In this document: piece after piece, positions 59,629-64,000 of the stretch
Layout: each line of letters starts with the position of its first letter
Numbering within the stretch: the first letter of the stretch is position 1
Assembly: GCA_028274465.1 (NCBI GenBank)
Contig: CM051456.1
Coordinates: forward strand, 127,426,880 to 127,490,879
Reading direction: 5' to 3'
Length of the DNA: 64,000 nucleotides
From: Plantago ovata
Lineage: Eukaryota > Streptophyta > Magnoliopsida > Lamiales > Plantaginaceae
Program-made: the position numbers and the translations under genes
The notes under the pieces: model-generated
Database searches by the model: none
Seen by the model: only the letters and a program-made list of their open reading frames with translations
What the model was told of the DNA's origin: nothing

Positions 59629-59994
59629 TTATTCATCTTCATAAGTTGATGGAGCTGGAGCAACAGAGATCTCATGGTGGTGGTGATGCGGTGGATAAGC
59701 ATGGTGGTGGTGATGTGGTGGATAAGCATGGTGGTGGTGTTGTGGTGGATGAGCATGTTGGTGATGCTTTGGCGGAGGAGCATGTTGGTGCTCACTGGGA
59801 GGGAGGGCATGATGTGGCACAACAAAGATACCTTCACCCGACAGATAATCCGGCAGCAACTGGTTATCATTAACCGTTTCATAAGTTCCCTTATCATACT
59901 CGAATACAGAGTAGTCTTCTGCGCTCTGAGAGAAGGATAGAGCGGCAAGGACCAAGACTCCAAGGAACAACAAAAGAGCACTTCCTTGCGACAT
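59629..59994 (-). CDS. Small secreted His/Pro-rich protein
   Basis: Single-exon gene of 121 aa. The N-terminal signal peptide (SALLLFLGVLVLAALSFSQS) is followed by an acidic/aromatic segment (AEDYSVFEYDKGTYETVND). Four to five repeats of HHHHHAYPP or HQHA(P/H)PP type come next, and then a short acidic C-terminus (PSTYEDE). Histidines make up about a quarter of the mature chain, suggesting metal binding or a wall-associated role, but I know no assigned function. TATAAAAG lies at 60063-60070, about 70 bases upstream of the start codon, consistent with an expressed gene. The repeats resemble those of plant Pro/His-rich wall proteins only in composition. Confidence 0.8.
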   Translation of the reverse strand: MSQGSALLLFLGVLVLAALSFSQSAEDYSVFEYDKGTYETVNDNQLLPDYLSGEGIFVVPHHALPPSEHQHAPPPKHHQHAHPPQHHHHAYPPHHHHHAYPPHHHHHEISVAPAPSTYEDE

Positions 59995-60062
59995 CTTAAT
60001 TCTGATTCTTTTCTTTTTCTATGTGATACAAACAGTTGTTGAAACCACTAAACAAGACATGG

Positions 60063-60070
60063 CTTTTATA
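60063..60070 (-). promoter_or_regulatory. TATA box of the His-rich protein gene
   Basis: TATAAAAG on the minus strand, a standard plant TATA sequence at a suitable distance from the start codon at 59994. Confidence 0.6.
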
Positions 60071-60079
60071 ACAAAACAT

Positions 60080-60890
60080 GAGATTACTTAGCAAATCACA
60101 TTTATATCAATTATACATAATTGCATTTGTGAATTTTCCATCTAATTATTTTCTTATATTGCTCTAATTATTTCCTTACATTTTCTATTAATAATGATTG
60201 CATCTCAAAATATTAGGGAAATACAATTATATCTCTTTGCTTTGGATTAAACTTAAGAATTAACCATTAATTATTTTCTGTTTAAAAAATTAACATTAAT
60301 TATTTTATATTGCTATTAATAAATATTGAATCTCAAAATATTAGGAAAATACAATCAGATCTATTTGCTTTGGATTAAACTTAAGAATCAATCAATCAAA
60401 CATTAATTATTTTCTTTTTCCCAAAAAAAATAATTATTATTATTTTATTTTCAAATTAAGTCGTTAGATCTTAAAATACTCCAAAAGATAGTAAAAAACT
60501 TAATTATTTTGGTAAGTTGAGTACAAAATTTTCTATTATTTTATCTCTAATTTTCTAAAATTGTTTATTTTGTCTCTACTTTTCTAAAATACTCCAAATT
60601 TTGTCTGACAGTATTACTATAAATAAAAGAAATTCTCAATTTTCTTATAAGTTTATACCATTATAAAGTCTCCCTCCATCTCAACCGAAATCGTCCTAAA
60701 ATTTATGTAAAATTCAACCTATAAATTCATCATAAGTCCTTGATTAGAAGAATTTCTTATTTAGTTTAAAAATGGTGTTTTCTCAAGCCTGTTCTTAAAA
60801 TACTCACTAATATTTAGGCATGAAATCTGTTTGTTTTTTACCTTAAAGATTTAAATATCAAATTAAATTCTTTCCAGGGCCTTTTATTTT
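60080..60890. other. Intergenic, very AT-rich, with a local repeat
   Basis: The module TTTGCTTTGGATTAAACTTAAGAAT and its surroundings occur twice (about 60236 and 60363), with neighbouring AATATTAGGAAA words. No gene recognised. Confidence 0.55.
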
Positions 60891-60899
60891 GTGTTTTTT

Positions 60900-61612
60900 C
60901 TAATTAATGGTTAGATAAAAAAATTTGTCCCCTCTAACTAAATTTGTTGGAGTCGCCCTGGCTGCCGGTATCTTAAATCGGCAAAGAGGGCAGTAAAGCC
61001 TCGTGTTGAGCCACTTTTCAATACAATGACCATGAAACGTGTGCGAGCATGGCAGGCTAACCAACTCACAACCCGCAGGAACCTCGTCCAAACAAATCGC
61101 ACAATCCTCATGATCTGTCGACGGGATCACAACCTTGAGCTCCAATGTTTTGATAACCGATTCATGGGTTGGAGGAACATAAGGAGTTGCATCGATGTCA
61201 TAATACGCGCGTACTCTTAACGCCTGATCCGAACTGAGACAGAGAAACTGGTCGTATGTAATGTAAAAATGAAATTGTTATGCCGTGTATGACTGGAAGA
61301 TCTGAACATGGTCATTGTTCGGTTAATTATCGTTGGTACATGTTCGAGTAAAGGTAAGGACCGGATATTAAGATGTGTTTCAATAGCCCTGAGCATACTT
61401 GTTGTTCCAGGATTCATGTCTTCTTTTCTAAGGTGGTGAACGAGATCAAAAGTAAATTGAGAAATTGATTCGTCATGCACTATTGTTCGATACGAGCAAA
61501 ATTCGAAGGTGATGCGATACTTTTTTATCGAATTATAGTCCAGCCGCCTCTGGATTTGGAACGAGCTTTCCGTACTGATTTTGAAGTTCAAAACAACACT
61601 GGTACTGTTCAT
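60900..61612 (-). CDS. RING-H2 zinc-finger protein with an apparent frameshift
   Basis: Probable E3 ubiquitin ligase. The 3' part encodes a RING-H2 domain: CAICLDEV, then LPCSHTFHGHCIEKWL and YCPLCRFKIP, with the C3H2C3 zinc ligands in order. It is preceded in the same frame by YDQFLCLSSDQALRVRAYYD and DATPYVPPTHESVIKTLE. The 5' part from the ATG at 61612 (MNSTSVVLNFKISTES) is open to 61217 but in a different frame; the RING frame is closed by TAA near 61280. The two parts overlap and look like one protein split by a one-base change near 61275-61300. No plausible intron joins them. Without repair the first ATG gives a 131-aa protein without a RING. Sequencing error remains possible. Confidence 0.7.
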
Positions 61613-61778
61613 GGCTTCCTAATATGGAAGCAAGAGAAGAAGTAGAATGTTATAGTTATAATTACAGGAGCCAAGTTTCATAATCCTATAATCCTGGTAA
61701 TGACCTTATAGGCGCCATGATACTTGATCGATCAATTAAGAGATTAATTAAAAGATTAAAGAGGAGCAAGCAAGGAAG

Positions 61779-61781
<3 letters not shown>

Positions 61782-61842
<61 letters not shown>
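61782..61842. repeat. AT dinucleotide microsatellite, about 60 bp
   Basis: Uninterrupted alternating TA run upstream of the RING gene. Confidence 0.97.
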
Positions 61843-61845
<3 letters not shown>

Positions 61846-61849
61846 CTAG

Positions 61850-62640
61850 TTACTATCCTAATTCGAATTCGATTGGGACTTGACTTGATGATTTTTATCG
61901 TTTTAGTTTCTTTTTTATTTTTCATCGACGCTTAATTAAGTTTTGCACTTGTGCCCCTCTGGAATTCGTCTTCTAGCTTTATCAAGTCTGCGCGCGGTTT
62001 TCCTCATCTCGTATTCAATTTCAACGTAGGCTATCTCTGTTCCCTTCGATCGATTGGTGACAAACACACCAATTTTGATCCGGAGAGCCAATTAGTGGCA
62101 GAGTTATAAGATTCAGGAAGATCTTCTTCTTCGGTGGATGGATTAGTTTTATCTTCAATTACGTTTCTCCCAAATTGATGATGAGGTATATAATTAATTA
62201 ATATATATAGCCTCCTTTTTGTTAAATTTGATATTTAAAAACAAAATCGATCTTGTACATGCATGCATGTTTGTACAGTACTCGATCGGTGTTTGGCTCA
62301 ATAGACAATAATCACTGTGTTAACCATGGATTTTTATAACCTCTACAATTTTGTAGTAAGGGTTTGGATTTGGGAGTTTACCTATACTTTGGTCGTAGGG
62401 AGTTTGATGAAGTCGTTTGTGACTCCATCTCTAACTATCTAGTTCTAATCACCATCTCATATATATAGATATATATAGGTGAGTGGTGATTTAGGGAGGA
62501 AGCTAAACCATATGTTAAGGGATATGATAAAAATATTCTCCTAATCCTATAATTATCATCATATATATTTTGTGATAATTATCTCTAATTACAAAGATAT
62601 TCTAACATAGTAAAACACCAGAATTTACACAATTTAAGTG
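61850..62640. other. Intergenic, no gene recognised
   Basis: AT-rich. A pyrimidine-rich patch at 61950-62050 could be leader sequence of a plus-strand transcript, but no coding frame is seen. Confidence 0.5.
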
Positions 62641-62649
62641 TCTACACAC

Positions 62650-62706
62650 TGTTGGAGCTATGATTGGTGCACTCACAAGTGGCAAAATTGCAGATTTCAT
62701 TGATCA
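62650..62706 (+). pseudogene. ERD6-like sugar transporter exon relic
   Basis: A short plus-strand frame VGAMIGALTSGKIADFID matches the second-helix exon of ERD6-like monosaccharide transporters, where the motif continues with IGRKG. Here the Gly is replaced and the frame ends at once. No neighbouring transporter exons were found, so this is an isolated relic. Confidence 0.6.
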
Positions 62707-62709
62707 ACT

Positions 62710-63840
62710 GAACGCAAAAGTCATCTTCGAAAATTGATTATGAACCAATATGAATATTTTTTGATTGTCGTTTTATGGACGAGAATAGTTCATTAGTTTG
62801 CTTCTTGACTTTGATTTTGCTGTTAGAACGAGAAGGATTTCTCTTTTTTTTTTTTAATTAATATATGCCATCTTTTTGGAAAATATAAAGTCACTGTATG
62901 CCATTATAAGCCAAGTATTTGATTCACTGTCGTCAGTCGATATGTAAAACTTGATACGATGCAGTTACAATGTGGGAAAAATATTTCATTTAATTATTAC
63001 AGTTTCTATTGGAAACTCTCAGTACTCCGTGGTTACAGTTCTAGCTTATCCGATTGGTGGTTTTTTTGCTTTGGTCAATTTGAGTAGCCTTGGTTCATTA
63101 TGATGTGATACTGGATTAGCTAAGAATCTAAAGCTCAAAGCTGAAGAGGTATTCAACTTGCAAGATAAGTTTATGGCACTTTGTTAGGAACAAAAATGTT
63201 GTTGGATAAATCATATGGACTGGCATCTTGATTCATCTCCCCTGATGATTGTTTAAATAAGTAGCAGCAACTTCAATTTTTGAGTAGGATCGGGATGAGG
63301 AGTTGATAGTTTCTTTGAAGCTAGGACTGGTCTTGGGGCTTCTATTTTGTATGTTAACTTTGGGTGTATTTAAAGTGATCGATGTTATTATGTAGTTTTT
63401 GCCTTGCCTCGTTTTTATTGAACTGGAGAAATGATGATGGAATAGTTTGGGTACTTTCCAGAGTGTTCTGTTTGGTGGTTATACTAATGTAATTTATTGG
63501 TAGTTAGCTTGACCTTTCCGTTCCCAATCTCAATGTCCTTTAACTTACAGAACTTGGTGAATTTAATTCTGTCTGATAGCACTTCCGTTTATCTTAATGT
63601 TTAAGTTATAAAAACCCGTATGCTTGTTAAAGATATAAATATTGTTTGTAGGAAGAAGATTGTTGTAGATTGTCTTACAGGGCACAACTTAGAGAACTTG
63701 GTGAATTTGCTTCTGTTTGATTTTATGTATAGTCTCCTATTAATTTTGTCAGATTCAGTGAAGAAACAGTAACACGAATGGGGTAACTGGGATTCGCAAA
63801 CCCATATGATCTCTCAAGTAAATAAAGGAGATGCAGATGA
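62710..63840. other. Intergenic / 5' region of the gene at the right edge
   Basis: Mostly non-coding. The word AACTTGGTGAATTT occurs twice (about 63550 and 63697). A purine-rich leader (GGAGATGCAGATGAATAGCC) precedes the start codon at 63849. Confidence 0.5.
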
Positions 63841-63848
63841 ATAGCCAT

Positions 63849-63932
63849 GTCAAATCTTCTTCCGCTCGCCTCTGCTGCGCAACAGCTTGTACATTTTCGA
63901 ACTCCTCTCCTTCACCATAGATCATTTACACA
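63849..63932 (+). CDS. First exon of a gene leaving the window; organelle-targeting-like N-terminus
   Basis: The ATG at 63849 opens MSNLLPLASAAQQLVHFRTP followed by LLHHRSFTQ, then a donor-like AAG|GTATGC at 63932. Ser, Ala, His and Arg with no acidic residues suggest a mitochondrial or plastid transit peptide. The rest lies beyond the window, so the product is unknown. An upstream in-frame or overlapping ATG (ATGCAGATGAATAG) ends at once. Confidence 0.45.
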
Positions 63933-64000
63933 AGGTATGCAATTCCAGTTCAATTTAAACCTCCTATCAGTAATTTTGTTCGCTTTACAAGTTATGACTG

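Noticed and set aside
59646-59940. Plus-strand Gly/Val/Asp-rich open frames
   Set aside because: Antisense of the His-codon repeats in the secreted protein gene.

Overview
The window is nuclear DNA from a flowering plant, most likely a eudicot. Genes are split by many short GT-AG introns, intergenic DNA is AT-rich, and the recognisable genes are plant families. I cannot name the species. There is no sign of bacterial, organellar or contaminant sequence.

Layout. 25-4923 (-): complete ten-exon TSO1/TCX-type CXC-domain regulator carrying an unusual four-copy in-frame tandem repeat. About 7,000-24,950: a degenerate tandem array of a convergent pair, a GT61 beta-1,2-xylosyltransferase (+) facing an RDM1-like RNA-directed DNA methylation gene (-). 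Two RDM1 copies look intact (7329-8587 with 5' exons to about 9450; 20340-23122). The middle unit is broken into three alternately oriented fragments that form inverted repeats, and the one long xylosyltransferase copy is broken. A nitrate/peptide transporter fragment lies between units. 25070-26655 (-): two-exon cytochrome P450. 28339-29304 (-): GPI-type lipid transfer protein. 29945-30582 (-): GNAT acetyltransferase. 32025-36294 (+): nine-exon plastid folate-biopterin transporter.

36740-55095 (-): two GH27 alpha-galactosidase genes separated by a duplicated, decayed gene with SSXT (GIF-like) and WRC-like exons. A young Copia element with matching LTRs sits inside the first copy, and a UDP-glucosyltransferase (50107-51669) lies before the second alpha-galactosidase. 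A third alpha-galactosidase 5' end survives as a remnant at 47618-47840. 55.2-59.2 kb is gene-poor and holds several small inverted-repeat transposons with clear target-site duplications plus a roughly 0.8 kb foldback element with a GC-rich palindromic core. 59629-59994 (-): small secreted His/Pro-rich protein. 60900-61612 (-): RING-H2 gene with an apparent frameshift. The right edge holds a sugar-transporter exon relic and the first exon of a plus-strand gene that leaves the window.

The genes do not form one pathway. The most notable regions are the RDM1 array, where a gene for the plant DNA-methylation machinery is itself arranged as inverted repeats able to generate double-stranded RNA, and the SSXT/WRC-like duplicate, which suggests an ancestral combination of a GIF-type coactivator with a GRF-type zinc motif. 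Exon boundaries were read by eye from splice consensus and reading-frame continuity.
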